Origin: an uncultured Emticicia sp.
Lineage (GTDB): Bacteria; Bacteroidota; Bacteroidia; Cytophagales; Spirosomataceae
NCBI RefSeq assembly: GCF_937903345.1
Contig: NZ_CALCZQ010000069.1
Coordinates: forward strand, 1 to 64,000
Reading direction: 5' to 3'
Length of the DNA: 64,000 bases
The notes under the pieces are model-generated. The model was not told the DNA's origin. It saw nothing but the letters and a program-made list of their open reading frames with translations, and ran no database searches. The translations under genes were made by a program, and so were the position numbers. Below are positions 34,187 through 42,580 of this stretch, piece by piece (positions within the stretch are counted from its first letter, which is position 1; the number at the start of each line of letters is the position of its first letter).

Positions 34187-35542
34187 TCATTTGGGTAATA
34201 AAAGAGTAAAAGTCGTACCTTCAATTTCTGAAGAAACCACATTGATTTCTCCCTTGTGAAGCTGCACAATTCGTCGAGTAAGCGAAAGCCCAACGCCATG
34301 ACCTTTGGTATTACGTGAATTTGAACCACGTTTGAAAGGCTCAAAAATCTGATTAAGTTCGTTGGCAGGAATCTCGGAGCCTTCGTTATGAAAATCAATG
34401 AGCAGAGCCTGATTTTCTATCTTGATTTTTACTTCAACGGTGTGTTTTGGTGAGAATTTCGCTCCGTTTTCAATCAAATTAATTAAAGCAGTGTAAAGTA
34501 AGCCTTCGTTGCCCTGTATTTCGGGCATTAGTTCGGCACTATCATCTAAGCTAATCAAAATCTGATAATCAGGATTTTTTTTCAATAATTCGGTTCGAAT
34601 TTGCCAAATAACCTCCAAGACATTTACCAAAGTATGTTTAAATTTAGTATCATCGGAATCAATACTTGTGAGGTCTAAAAGATTATTTGTCAACTTGTTA
34701 AGTTGTTGAACATCATCTAAAACAGACTGAATCATGAGCTTCAAATCGGCTTGGTTATCATTGGCTAAAAGAGATACTTGGATTTGACCAGTTATGGCTG
34801 TGAGGGGTGTACGTAACTCATGCGATGCATGCGAAACAAATGAACGCTGAGTTTGAAAAGCTTTTTCGAGACGGTCGAGCATCTGATTGAAGCGAATCGA
34901 AAGCTGCTCCAATTCGTCAGCTTTATTTCCTTCATCAAGTCTTAAATTGAGTTGTGAAGCACGAATCCTGTCGATTTTCTTAATCATTTGTTGAATTGGA
35001 AGCAGCATTCTTCGTGCAAATAGCCAACCTGTAATGGCACTAATACAAACCAACAGCAATGCCGAAACACCCAAAGTCAAAGCTAAATTTTTTTGTTTAC
35101 TTAGGCCATATTTATCAACAGCAGAGGCCAAAACGATGTATTGCTTGTTGTTATTTTTGATCACTGTGCCATACATTTCGAGCTCATTTTCTTCCCAAAA
35201 AAGTTCTTTTTCTTTTCTAATCTTATTAAGCAGTTCATGATTTAAGTTTGGGGTATCAGAGCCACTTTCGTAGATTACTTTATCATCAATATCATAAATG
35301 ATGATTTCTTCTTGATTGAGAGCCGTGACATTGTTTTTATCAAGAAGTTTCAATAAATCAGGGCTTATTTCATTTTTATTGAATATGATAGTGGCAGCCG
35401 TAAGGGCTTCCTGACTGAGACGGACTTTGTATTCTTTTTGTCGGTAAACTTCGCTCTCGAAATAAATTACTGTTGAAAAAACAAGTAATAAAACCGAAAA
35501 GATGCCCAAAAATAGCACCACCATTCGCCTACGAATCGTCAT
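34187..35542 (-). CDS. Sensor histidine kinase of a two-component system
   Basis: This 451-aa inner-membrane kinase has TM1 at about residues 8-28, a periplasmic or extracytoplasmic sensor region of about 120 residues, and TM2 at about 155-176. A HAMP linker follows (about 177-230). The HisKA phospho-acceptor is His241 in SFVSHASHELRTPLTAI. The ATPase domain has the N-box NLIENGAKFSP, the G1 box and the closing GHGVGLSLTRRIVQLHKGEI. Its ATG overlaps the stop of the response regulator gene by 4 bases (ATGA), so the pair is translationally coupled. The signal is unknown. Confidence 0.95.
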   Translation of the reverse strand: MTIRRRMVVLFLGIFSVLLLVFSTVIYFESEVYRQKEYKVRLSQEALTAATIIFNKNEISPDLLKLLDKNNVTALNQEEIIIYDIDDKVIYESGSDTPNLNHELLNKIRKEKELFWEENELEMYGTVIKNNNKQYIVLASAVDKYGLSKQKNLALTLGVSALLLVCISAITGWLFARRMLLPIQQMIKKIDRIRASQLNLRLDEGNKADELEQLSIRFNQMLDRLEKAFQTQRSFVSHASHELRTPLTAITGQIQVSLLANDNQADLKLMIQSVLDDVQQLNKLTNNLLDLTSIDSDDTKFKHTLVNVLEVIWQIRTELLKKNPDYQILISLDDSAELMPEIQGNEGLLYTALINLIENGAKFSPKHTVEVKIKIENQALLIDFHNEGSEIPANELNQIFEPFKRGSNSRNTKGHGVGLSLTRRIVQLHKGEINVVSSEIEGTTFTLLLPK

Positions 35543-36228
35543 TTGTTTTTTAGCATATACCCCATACCTACAATCGTGTGAATGAGTTTGTTAGAGAAAC
35601 CTTTATCTATTTTATTACGCAAATAATTGACATAAACTTCAATAAAATTTGTACCCGTATCGAAATTTATATCCCAAACTTTTTCGGCAATGTCAACCTT
35701 TGATACCACTCGCCCCTTATTAATTAACAAGTATTCGAGGAGACTAAACTCTTTGGCAGTAAGTTCAATAATTTTAGCATCTCGGCGAGCCACTTTTTCT
35801 TTTAAATCAAGCTCCAAATCTGCTTCTTGAAGAATTTCGGAAGGCTGCTCGATTTCAGATGTTCTTTTCAACAAAGCTTTTACACGCACCAAAAGCTCCA
35901 TAAAATCAAATGGTTTTACCATATAATCATCCGTACCAACCTCAAAACCTGATAATTTGTCAGTCATTGTACCCAACGCTGTGAGCATCAAAATCGGAAT
36001 TTTTGTATTCTTACTGCGAATATATTCACAAAGCTCCAAACCGCTCATATCTGGCAAACCAATATCCAAAATGATAAGGTCGAATGGGCTTTCACTAAAA
36101 AAACGCTTGGCATCGCTTCCCGTTTCGGCAACTTCGGCTTCAAAGTTTTGAGTTTGTAAACCTTTCTTGATAAATGACGCCACCTTTAATTCATCTTCTA
36201 CTATAAGTATTTTTTTATTTTCTATCAT
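35539..36228 (-). CDS. OmpR/PhoB-family response regulator
   Basis: This is a DNA-binding response regulator, 229 aa from this ATG (MIENKKILIVEDE). A 6-residue longer start at 36246 is possible. The receiver domain has the acidic pair ED, the phosphorylated Asp in LIILDIGLPDMSG (Asp55 in this numbering), the T/A switch residue in MLTALG and Lys in MVKPFDF. The C-terminal winged helix (about 130-228) carries LTAKEFSLLEYLLINKGRVVSK and the recognition region FIEVYVNYLRNKID. It is transcribed ahead of the sensor kinase in the same operon. Confidence 0.95.
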   Translation of the reverse strand: MIENKKILIVEDELKVASFIKKGLQTQNFEAEVAETGSDAKRFFSESPFDLIILDIGLPDMSGLELCEYIRSKNTKIPILMLTALGTMTDKLSGFEVGTDDYMVKPFDFMELLVRVKALLKRTSEIEQPSEILQEADLELDLKEKVARRDAKIIELTAKEFSLLEYLLINKGRVVSKVDIAEKVWDINFDTGTNFIEVYVNYLRNKIDKGFSNKLIHTIVGMGYMLKNK

Positions 36229-36291
36229 TATGTATAAACTAATCAATTAAGAACCCTAAATTAATCATTCTTCTGAAATATTTCTTAAATT

Positions 36292-36322
36292 AAAAAAGCA
36301 GTCGAATATCAACTGCTTTTTT
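36292..36322 (-). terminator. Intrinsic terminator downstream of the phosphodiesterase gene
   Basis: AAAAAAGCAGT (36292-36302) and ACTGCTTTTTT (36312-36322) are exact complements around a 9-base loop with T/A runs on both sides. It lies between the minus-strand phosphodiesterase stop and the response regulator start, insulating them. Confidence 0.75.
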
Positions 36323-36483
36323 GGACTATGCTAAACTAAAAACTGAACTTTCCCCAAAGACTTTGTTCTATTTTATTATGATGCAAAGTTATAACATCCA
36401 CCTTAAAGCAAGCTTAGCATGATGTTAGAAAAGGATTAGAATTTATATAGCCCCAAGCATTTAAAAATGGAATATTTTGACAG

Positions 36484-37734
36484 TTATTTCTTTAAAATCC
36501 CCTCCAAAACCATGATATTACCATCTACTTTCGGTGGAGTAATGCCCAAAATGGCTGCAACTAATGGATAAACATGAATATTATCAAAGGCTGGGATTTT
36601 TACTCCAGCTTTGATGTTTGGTCCTTTGGCGTAGAAAATTGCTCCCATTTCGGGTGTTACAGAAGGGTCGAAGCCATGTACCCCCCAAACGGAACGCGTT
36701 TCTGGCTTCTTGGCCAATGCTTCTTTTGAATAAATGCTATAGGCTGGTTCAACTACAAAAAACAAATCACCGATACGTGGATGTTGATTTAAATGTAGTT
36801 TTGCAGGAATTTCGGCTTTTTTATAGACTTTAAAATGCGATTCTCGTGCCTTGATTACATTATAAATTGAATCTGTTTTGGCTATATTTTTTATGAAAAT
36901 ATTGGCGTGGGTGCTATTATTCACAAAAATAAAATCGTTTTTCGGTATACCTGCCAAAACATCTTCTTGATAAATAAAATATTCAGGTTTGTTTTGCATT
37001 TCATACATCCCATGGTCGGCTACTAAGATTAGATTTACAGGCAAATCAATTTTCTTCAAACCTTCAACAATCATTCCAACCAAACTATCGGCTTCCATAA
37101 CAGCCTCTTTAGTTTTCAATCCATTAGGGCCATATTCGTGGCCTTGGGTATCAACCATCGAAAAATAAATCGTAATCAGATGTGGGCGTTCGGCTTCAGG
37201 TAATTTCAACCAATCGAAAACTGCATTTACACGTTTTTTGTGCGGAACTGTATCATCAAATCTATGATAATATGTCGGAAATTGCCCACCAATCGGAGTT
37301 TCTGAACCTACCCAAAAATAGGATGCCGATTTCATTCCGTTTTGCTGAACCAATTGCCAAAGCGGCAAACCTCCATAATAATAAGGGTCTTCAACTTTTT
37401 CACGCTGACGAATCGAATAAAATGTATCTCTACCTTTATCATAAAATGTATTATCAACCAAGCCATGATTACCAGGGTAAAGCCCTGTGACGAGTGTATA
37501 ATGATTCGGAAAAGTCTTACTCGGAAACGACGGCAGCATCATTTCGGCAGCTGCTCCTTGCTTAATAAACTCCTTAAAATTGGGCGTATTGTATTTTTCA
37601 ACATAATCATATCGAAAACCATCGAATGAAACCATGACGACGTAGGGTGCTTTCTCGTTTTGTTGAGCAAAAACTGAAAAATTGAGTGTCAGTAAAAAGA
37701 AAAAACTGAAACTTATTTTTGAAAAGTGAAACAT
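36484..37734 (-). CDS. Exported nucleotide pyrophosphatase/phosphodiesterase (ENPP-like)
   Basis: This alkaline-phosphatase-superfamily enzyme of the ENPP type is 416 aa with a signal peptide (SVFAQ, about residue 24). Metal and catalytic motifs are in order: VMVSFDGFRYDY (metal Asp), PSFPSKTFPNHYTLVTG (nucleophile Thr in KTFPNH), SMVDTQGHEYGP (Asp and His), VADHGM and WGVHGFDPS (final His). Known members cleave phosphodiester or pyrophosphate bonds of nucleotides, NAD or ADP-ribose, or phospholipids. It is divergent from the nucleoside hydrolase operon, so a role in making extracellular nucleotides available is plausible but inferred. Confidence 0.9.
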   Translation of the reverse strand: MFHFSKISFSFFFLLTLNFSVFAQQNEKAPYVVMVSFDGFRYDYVEKYNTPNFKEFIKQGAAAEMMLPSFPSKTFPNHYTLVTGLYPGNHGLVDNTFYDKGRDTFYSIRQREKVEDPYYYGGLPLWQLVQQNGMKSASYFWVGSETPIGGQFPTYYHRFDDTVPHKKRVNAVFDWLKLPEAERPHLITIYFSMVDTQGHEYGPNGLKTKEAVMEADSLVGMIVEGLKKIDLPVNLILVADHGMYEMQNKPEYFIYQEDVLAGIPKNDFIFVNNSTHANIFIKNIAKTDSIYNVIKARESHFKVYKKAEIPAKLHLNQHPRIGDLFFVVEPAYSIYSKEALAKKPETRSVWGVHGFDPSVTPEMGAIFYAKGPNIKAGVKIPAFDNIHVYPLVAAILGITPPKVDGNIMVLEGILKK

Positions 37735-37910
37735 ACTTTGTTGTTTTTAGATTAAAATGTAGGATAAATTTAGAAAAAATACGGTAATTTTTACTATCAC
37801 GATTTGACAGTTTTAAAGAAATAGCTTTATTAAAAAAAAGATGCTGTATAATTGAATTAAACAATGAAAAAATTGTATTTAATTTGAGTATAATTTTTGA
37901 CCAAAACCTC

Positions 37911-38858
37911 ATGAAAAAACTTCTTCTACTAGGTATTATTTTCTTAGTTTTCATTTCTGCACAAGCCCAAAAACAGAAAGTTATTCTAGATTGCGATTTA
38001 GGAGATGACATTGACGATGCCTACGCCATAGCATTGATGTTGGCCAGCACGGATAAATTTGAAATTCTGGGCATAACAACTTGTTACGGACGCACCAACG
38101 ACCGTGCAGAATTAGCCTGCAAATTGCTCTACGAAACTGGCTTAGAACAGATTCCAGTAGCTATGGGACGAAATACTTCAAACATAGATGAGCGTGCAAA
38201 TTGGTACGCCGAGCAATATTATTGGTCAAAAGGATTCAATAAAGTCAAACCGATTCGGCAATCAGGAGCAGATTTTATCATAGAGCAATTACGTAAATAT
38301 CCTAACGAAGTGATTTTATTTTCGGTTGGGCCAGTGACCAACATGAAAGATATTATTGAAAAAGACCCACAAGTATTAAAATTAGCCAAGAAAGTGATTG
38401 CAATGTTTGGTTCTTTTTATGTAGGTTACAACGGAAGCCCCACTATCAACCCAGAATGGAATGTTAAAGTAGATATTGAGGCTTCCAAAAAATTTGTCAA
38501 TTCGGGTGCAAACATCGTCTATGCAGGGCTTGACATAACCACTTTTGTGAAATGGGATAAGATGATGCAAGAAAGATTGCTTTACCGCCAAAGTCCGCTT
38601 ACAAATGCACTTTGTAGCTTGAAAACACTTTGGTCAAATACGGCTACTCCTACACTTTTTGATGCCGTAGCTATCGGAATGGCACTTTATCCTGATTTAT
38701 TCAAAACCGAAAAAGTTTTTATTGAAGTTGACGACAAAGGTTTTACTCGCATTGATAAAACCAAAAATCCCAATTCAGAAATTGGTGTAGGTATCAATAC
38801 CGATGAGTTTTTGAAGCGAATAATGGATGTGTATTTAAAGCAGAATTTAGGAAGATGA
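37911..38858 (+). CDS. Exported nucleoside hydrolase
   Basis: It cleaves nucleosides into base and ribose. The start is the ATG giving MKKLLLLGIIFLVFISAQAQ, a signal peptide that a TTG start at 37884 would mask, so the enzyme (315 aa) acts in the periplasm. The calcium-binding signature is the extended DCDLGDDIDDAYAIALML form near the mature N-terminus. Further family features are ILFSVGPVTNM, FGSFYVGYNG and NPEWNVKVDIEASKKF. The stop overlaps the ribokinase ATG by 4 bases (ATGA). Base specificity cannot be read from the sequence. Confidence 0.92.
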   Translation: MKKLLLLGIIFLVFISAQAQKQKVILDCDLGDDIDDAYAIALMLASTDKFEILGITTCYGRTNDRAELACKLLYETGLEQIPVAMGRNTSNIDERANWYAEQYYWSKGFNKVKPIRQSGADFIIEQLRKYPNEVILFSVGPVTNMKDIIEKDPQVLKLAKKVIAMFGSFYVGYNGSPTINPEWNVKVDIEASKKFVNSGANIVYAGLDITTFVKWDKMMQERLLYRQSPLTNALCSLKTLWSNTATPTLFDAVAIGMALYPDLFKTEKVFIEVDDKGFTRIDKTKNPNSEIGVGINTDEFLKRIMDVYLKQNLGR

Positions 38859-39760
38859 AACAAAAAATATTTGTAATCGGGAGTTCAAATACCGATATGG
38901 TTGTAAAATCTGAGAAGTTACCAGCTCCTGGAGAAACTATTATTGGAGGAAAATTTCTGATGAATGCAGGCGGAAAAGGAGCAAATCAGGCTGTAGCTGC
39001 TGCAAAATTGGGAGCAGATATAACTTTTGTTAGTAAAGTTGGAGATGATATTTTCGGAAAACAAGCCATTCAAGGATTTCAGAAAGAAGGTATTAATACT
39101 GATTTTATATTTATTGATGCAGAAAATCCTTCGGGTGTGGCTTTGATTTTGGTTGATGCCAAAGGCGAAAATAGTATTGCGGTGGCTTCAGGAGCAAACG
39201 GAAATTTACAAATATCTGAAGTAGAAAAAGCGATTAATCAAATTTCGACGAATGACACAGTTTTACTGCAACTCGAAATACCGATTCCGACCGTAGAATT
39301 TGCCATCAAAAAATGTCATGAAAATGGTGCGAAAGTAATTTTAAATCCTGCTCCAGCACAAATTCTCGACGAGACTGTTTTCCAATATCTCGACATAATC
39401 ACTCCCAACGAAACAGAAGCACAATTACTCACAGGAATAAAAGTAATAGACCTCGAAACTGCCGAACAAGCTGCACTCAAATTTCACGAAAAAGGAGTAA
39501 AAAATGTAATTATTACACTTGGCTCAAAGGGAGCATATTTGCACAATTCGACAACCAATAGTTTAATTGCTGCTCCTGCCGTTCAAGCAGTTGACACCAC
39601 TGCCGCTGGTGATGTTTTTAACGGTGCATTGGCGGTTGCACTTTATGAAGGAAATGATTTAGAACAAGCCATTGAGTTTGCCTGTAAAGCAGCAGCCATT
39701 TCAGTTACTCGTATGGGAGCTCAATCCTCTGCTCCTTTGCGAGGTGAGATTGATAAATAA
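38855..39760 (+). CDS. rbsK: Ribokinase
   Basis: This cytoplasmic PfkB-family kinase phosphorylates ribose to ribose-5-phosphate, 301 aa. It has the N-terminal signature IGSSNTDMVVKSEKLPAPGETI, the sugar-binding GGKGANQAVAAAKLGA, NPAPA, NETEA, and the C-terminal signature DTTAAGDVFNGALAVAL with catalytic Asp253. This pattern distinguishes ribokinase from fructokinases. It is translationally coupled to the nucleoside hydrolase gene, which supports ribose from nucleosides as its substrate. Confidence 0.95.
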   Translation: MKQKIFVIGSSNTDMVVKSEKLPAPGETIIGGKFLMNAGGKGANQAVAAAKLGADITFVSKVGDDIFGKQAIQGFQKEGINTDFIFIDAENPSGVALILVDAKGENSIAVASGANGNLQISEVEKAINQISTNDTVLLQLEIPIPTVEFAIKKCHENGAKVILNPAPAQILDETVFQYLDIITPNETEAQLLTGIKVIDLETAEQAALKFHEKGVKNVIITLGSKGAYLHNSTTNSLIAAPAVQAVDTTAAGDVFNGALAVALYEGNDLEQAIEFACKAAAISVTRMGAQSSAPLRGEIDK

Positions 39761-39796
39761 CAAAAGACAAAAAAACACAAAAAACTCAACCATAAC

Positions 39797-41359
39797 ATGA
39801 AAAACAAATTTTTACCAATTATTTTCTGCCTATTATCGACAATTACTTATGGACAAAAAATGATAACGATGAGCAAAGAAAAGCTCAAAGATAAAATCAT
39901 GGGGGGTTGGGCAGGCCAGACTATCGGCGTTACTTTCGGAGCTCCAGTTGAGTTCAAATTTAACGGCACAATGATTAACGACTACCAAAAAATCCCGTGG
40001 TATGATGGCTTACTTCAAAAAACTATGACTAATAATCCTGGAGTTTATGACGACCTTTATATGGATTTGACATTTGTAGAAGTTTTTGAGCGTGAAGGAC
40101 TCAATGCCCCTGTTGAATCGCACGCTAAATCTTATGCCAATGCAGGCTATATGCTTTGGCACGCCAATCAAGCGGCTCGCTACAATATTTTGCAAGGCAT
40201 TATGCCACCTGCTTCAGGACATTGGCACAATAATCCGCACGCCGATTGCATTGATTATCAGATAGAAGCCGATTTTGCTGGACTTATGTCGCCCGGAATG
40301 CCTAATACGGCCTCAAAAATTTCTGATAAAATTGGTCATATCATGAACTACGGCGATGGCTGGTACGGTGGCGTATATATCGGTGCAATGTATTCGTTGG
40401 CTTTGACTTCAAATGACATAAATTATGTTGTAAATGAGGCCTTAAAAACCATTCCGAAGGAATCACAGTATTATAAATGTATTACCGATGTAATAAAATG
40501 GCACAAAATGTATCCTGATAATTGGAAAAAAACTTGGTTTGAATTGCAACAAAAATGGACAAATGACATTGGTTGTCCCGACGGCGTTTTTGCACCTTTC
40601 AACATTGATGCAACTATCAACTCGGCTTATGTAGTTTTGGGCTTGCTTTACGGAAAAGGTGATTTCACCCAAACGATGGAAATCACTACTCGTTGCGGAC
40701 AAGACGCAGATTGTAATCCATCTTCAGCAGGCGGAATTTTGGGGGCAATGTTGGGATACAAAGCCATTCCTGAATACTGGAAATTAGGTCTGAAGGCAAT
40801 CGAAGATATGGATTTTAAATATACCTCCACTTCACTCAATGATGTATATGAAATCGGCACAAAACACGCTTTACAAAATATCGAACGTAATGGTGGTAAA
40901 ATTTTGGGCAATTCAGTCAGTATTAAAAGTCAATTACCAACAGCTGTGAGATTCGAGGAAAGTTTCAAAGGCCATTACCCGCTTGATAAAAAATGGATTG
41001 GTAAAAATTTAGAAAATGAAATTGAATTGGATTTTGAAGGAAATGGCTTTGTAGTAAAAGGAGAAGCCAAACCAAAAGAAGGTAGTTCATGGGACTCTAA
41101 AAGTGAAAAATTTGCCCAAATTGAAGTATATGTTGATGGAAAATTACATGAAACTGTCAAACTTCCAGTAAAATTTACTACTCGTCGCCACGAAATTTGT
41201 TGGAAATACGAACTTAGCGATGCACCTCATAAGATAAAACTAAAATTACTCAACCCCGACCCTGAAATGATTTGCTATTTATCAGAATTAATCTGGTATT
41301 CTAGTAAACCACAGCAAAAAATGACAATTGGCACTTTCGGGCCTTATAAGAAGAAATGA
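39797..41359 (+). CDS. Exported ADP-ribosylglycohydrolase-family protein with C-terminal beta-sandwich
   Basis: This 520-aa protein has a signal peptide (ITYGQ, about residue 20). The ADP-ribosylglycohydrolase helical domain spans about 25-370. Mg-binding motifs appear intact: MGGWAGQTIGVTFGAP, YDDLYMDLTFVEVFE near the first metal site and RCGQDADCNPSSAGGILGAMLG with the second DxD-type site. A beta-rich domain (about 385-520) resembles a carbohydrate-binding sandwich. The family removes ADP-ribose from proteins or hydrolyses related N- or O-ribosides. Export and the ribose operon suggest it frees ribose or ADP-ribose outside the cytoplasm, but the substrate is unproven. Confidence 0.9.
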   Translation: MKNKFLPIIFCLLSTITYGQKMITMSKEKLKDKIMGGWAGQTIGVTFGAPVEFKFNGTMINDYQKIPWYDGLLQKTMTNNPGVYDDLYMDLTFVEVFEREGLNAPVESHAKSYANAGYMLWHANQAARYNILQGIMPPASGHWHNNPHADCIDYQIEADFAGLMSPGMPNTASKISDKIGHIMNYGDGWYGGVYIGAMYSLALTSNDINYVVNEALKTIPKESQYYKCITDVIKWHKMYPDNWKKTWFELQQKWTNDIGCPDGVFAPFNIDATINSAYVVLGLLYGKGDFTQTMEITTRCGQDADCNPSSAGGILGAMLGYKAIPEYWKLGLKAIEDMDFKYTSTSLNDVYEIGTKHALQNIERNGGKILGNSVSIKSQLPTAVRFEESFKGHYPLDKKWIGKNLENEIELDFEGNGFVVKGEAKPKEGSSWDSKSEKFAQIEVYVDGKLHETVKLPVKFTTRRHEICWKYELSDAPHKIKLKLLNPDPEMICYLSELIWYSSKPQQKMTIGTFGPYKKK

Positions 41360-41363
41360 TTAA

Positions 41364-41397
41364 TTTCGGTGCCTTCGGTATCGCTCAGCCACCGAAA
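41364..41397 (-). repeat. REP-like hairpin element, copy 1
   Basis: TTTCGGTG (41364-41371) and CACCGAAA (41390-41397) are exact complements. On the minus strand the loop reads GCTGAGCGATACCGAAGG. The loop core TGAGCG...GAA also occurs, in the other orientation, in the element at 41415-41455. It begins 5 bases after the ADP-ribosylglycohydrolase stop. Confidence 0.65.
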
Positions 41398-41414
41398 ACT
41401 TCTCACTCAATCAA

Positions 41415-41455
41415 CTTTTTTTGGTAGTTGAGCGGAGTTGAAACTATCAAAAAAT
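41415..41455 (+). repeat. REP-like hairpin element, copy 2
   Basis: TTGGTAGTT (41421-41429) pairs with AACTATCAA (41442-41450) with one G-T pair, extended by T and A runs to 41415 and 41455. The loop GAGCGGAGTTGA shares the TGAGCG...GAA core with copy 1 but different arms. The T/A flanks mean it could also act as a terminator or processing site before the transporter gene. Confidence 0.65.
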
Positions 41456-41480
41456 AACGAAACCTAACCTTAATAAAACC

Positions 41481-42476
41481 ATGTTTGTCATTCAAGATTA
41501 TTCGCTCGCTGTTATATTTACGCTGGTCACGATGCTCTGCTGGGGCTCGTGGGCAAATACTCAAAAACTAACATCAAAAGACTGGCGTTTTGAGACTTTT
41601 TACTGGGACTATGTGTTTGGAATCTTAATTGCTTCACTCATTTTCGCTTTTACATTTGGTAGCTACGGTGAAGGTGGCAGAAGTTTCTTGGCCGACGTAC
41701 AACAGGCTGATAGTCAAAGCATTCAATCGGCCATTATTGGTGGCGTTGTATTTAATGCCGCTAATATTTTGTTAGTAGCCGCCATCACGATTGCAGGAAT
41801 GTCGGTCGCATTTCCAGTAGGCATTGGCTTGGCTTTGGTTATTGGTGTGATCGTCAATTACTTAGACAATCCAGTGGGCGATAAAACCTTGCTTTTTGGC
41901 GGAATGGCTTTAATCGTTTTAGCGATTTTGCTCAACGCAAATGCTTATAGAAAAATGCAAAGTGGTCAAGGCAGCGTTTCGACCAAAGGTTTAGTTCTGT
42001 CAGTTGTGGCGGGAATTCTGATGGGCTATTTCTATAAATATGTGGCTGCATCAATGTTTCCAGATTTCAATGTACCAGAAGTGGGAAAACTGAGCCCATA
42101 TACTGCTGTTTTCTTTTTTGCGATTGGTGTTTTATTGAGCAATTTTTTGTTCAATACTTTGCTAATGAAACGTCCATTCGATGGAATGCCTGTTAGCTAT
42201 GCTGATTACTTCAATGGTTCATTCAAAAATCACATAATGGGAATTTTGGGTGGTATGATTTGGTGTAAAGGAATGTCGTTCAACATTATTGCTTCTGGAA
42301 AAGCGGGCCCTGCAATTTCGTATGGCTTAGGACAAGGAGCAACAATTGTAGCAGCAATTTGGGGAATCTATATATGGAAAGAATTTAAAAATGCCCCCAA
42401 AGGCACATCAACCATGCTCAATATCATGCTTTTGTGTTATGTGATTGGTTTAGGAATGATAATCGCTGCGAGATAA
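41481..42476 (+). CDS. GRP/RhaT-type sugar (ribose) transporter
   Basis: This 331-aa inner-membrane protein has about 10 transmembrane helices, in the drug/metabolite transporter superfamily near the GRP (glucose/ribose porter) and RhaT branches. Family features are MLCWGSWANTQKL in TM1, FETFYWDYVFGILIASLI, VAFPVGIGLALVIGVIVNYLDNP and a repeat half with GAATIVAAIWGIYIWKEFKNAP-like sequence. It closes the ribose-salvage gene set, so ribose import is the likely role. It is separated from the ADP-ribosylglycohydrolase gene by 120 bases holding two REP-like hairpins. Confidence 0.85.
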   Translation: MFVIQDYSLAVIFTLVTMLCWGSWANTQKLTSKDWRFETFYWDYVFGILIASLIFAFTFGSYGEGGRSFLADVQQADSQSIQSAIIGGVVFNAANILLVAAITIAGMSVAFPVGIGLALVIGVIVNYLDNPVGDKTLLFGGMALIVLAILLNANAYRKMQSGQGSVSTKGLVLSVVAGILMGYFYKYVAASMFPDFNVPEVGKLSPYTAVFFFAIGVLLSNFLFNTLLMKRPFDGMPVSYADYFNGSFKNHIMGILGGMIWCKGMSFNIIASGKAGPAISYGLGQGATIVAAIWGIYIWKEFKNAPKGTSTMLNIMLLCYVIGLGMIIAAR

Positions 42477-42546
42477 AATTTTGAGTAAAAAAACTCTCAT
42501 TGCAACATTTTACAAAAAAACGTTGTTAAAATTTTATGGGTCAACT

Positions 42547-42580
42547 AACTCAGAACTCGGAATTTATAACTCAGAACTCT
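42547..42580. repeat. Degenerate repeat with a 7-nt period at the ABC transporter start
   Basis: Five heptamers follow each other in register from 42547: AACTCAG, AACTCGG, AATTTAT, AACTCAG, AACTCTT. The 13-base TAACTCAGAACTC occurs twice, at 42546-42558 and 42567-42579, 21 bases apart. The repeat runs right up to the likely TTG start of the ABC transporter. Confidence 0.75.
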
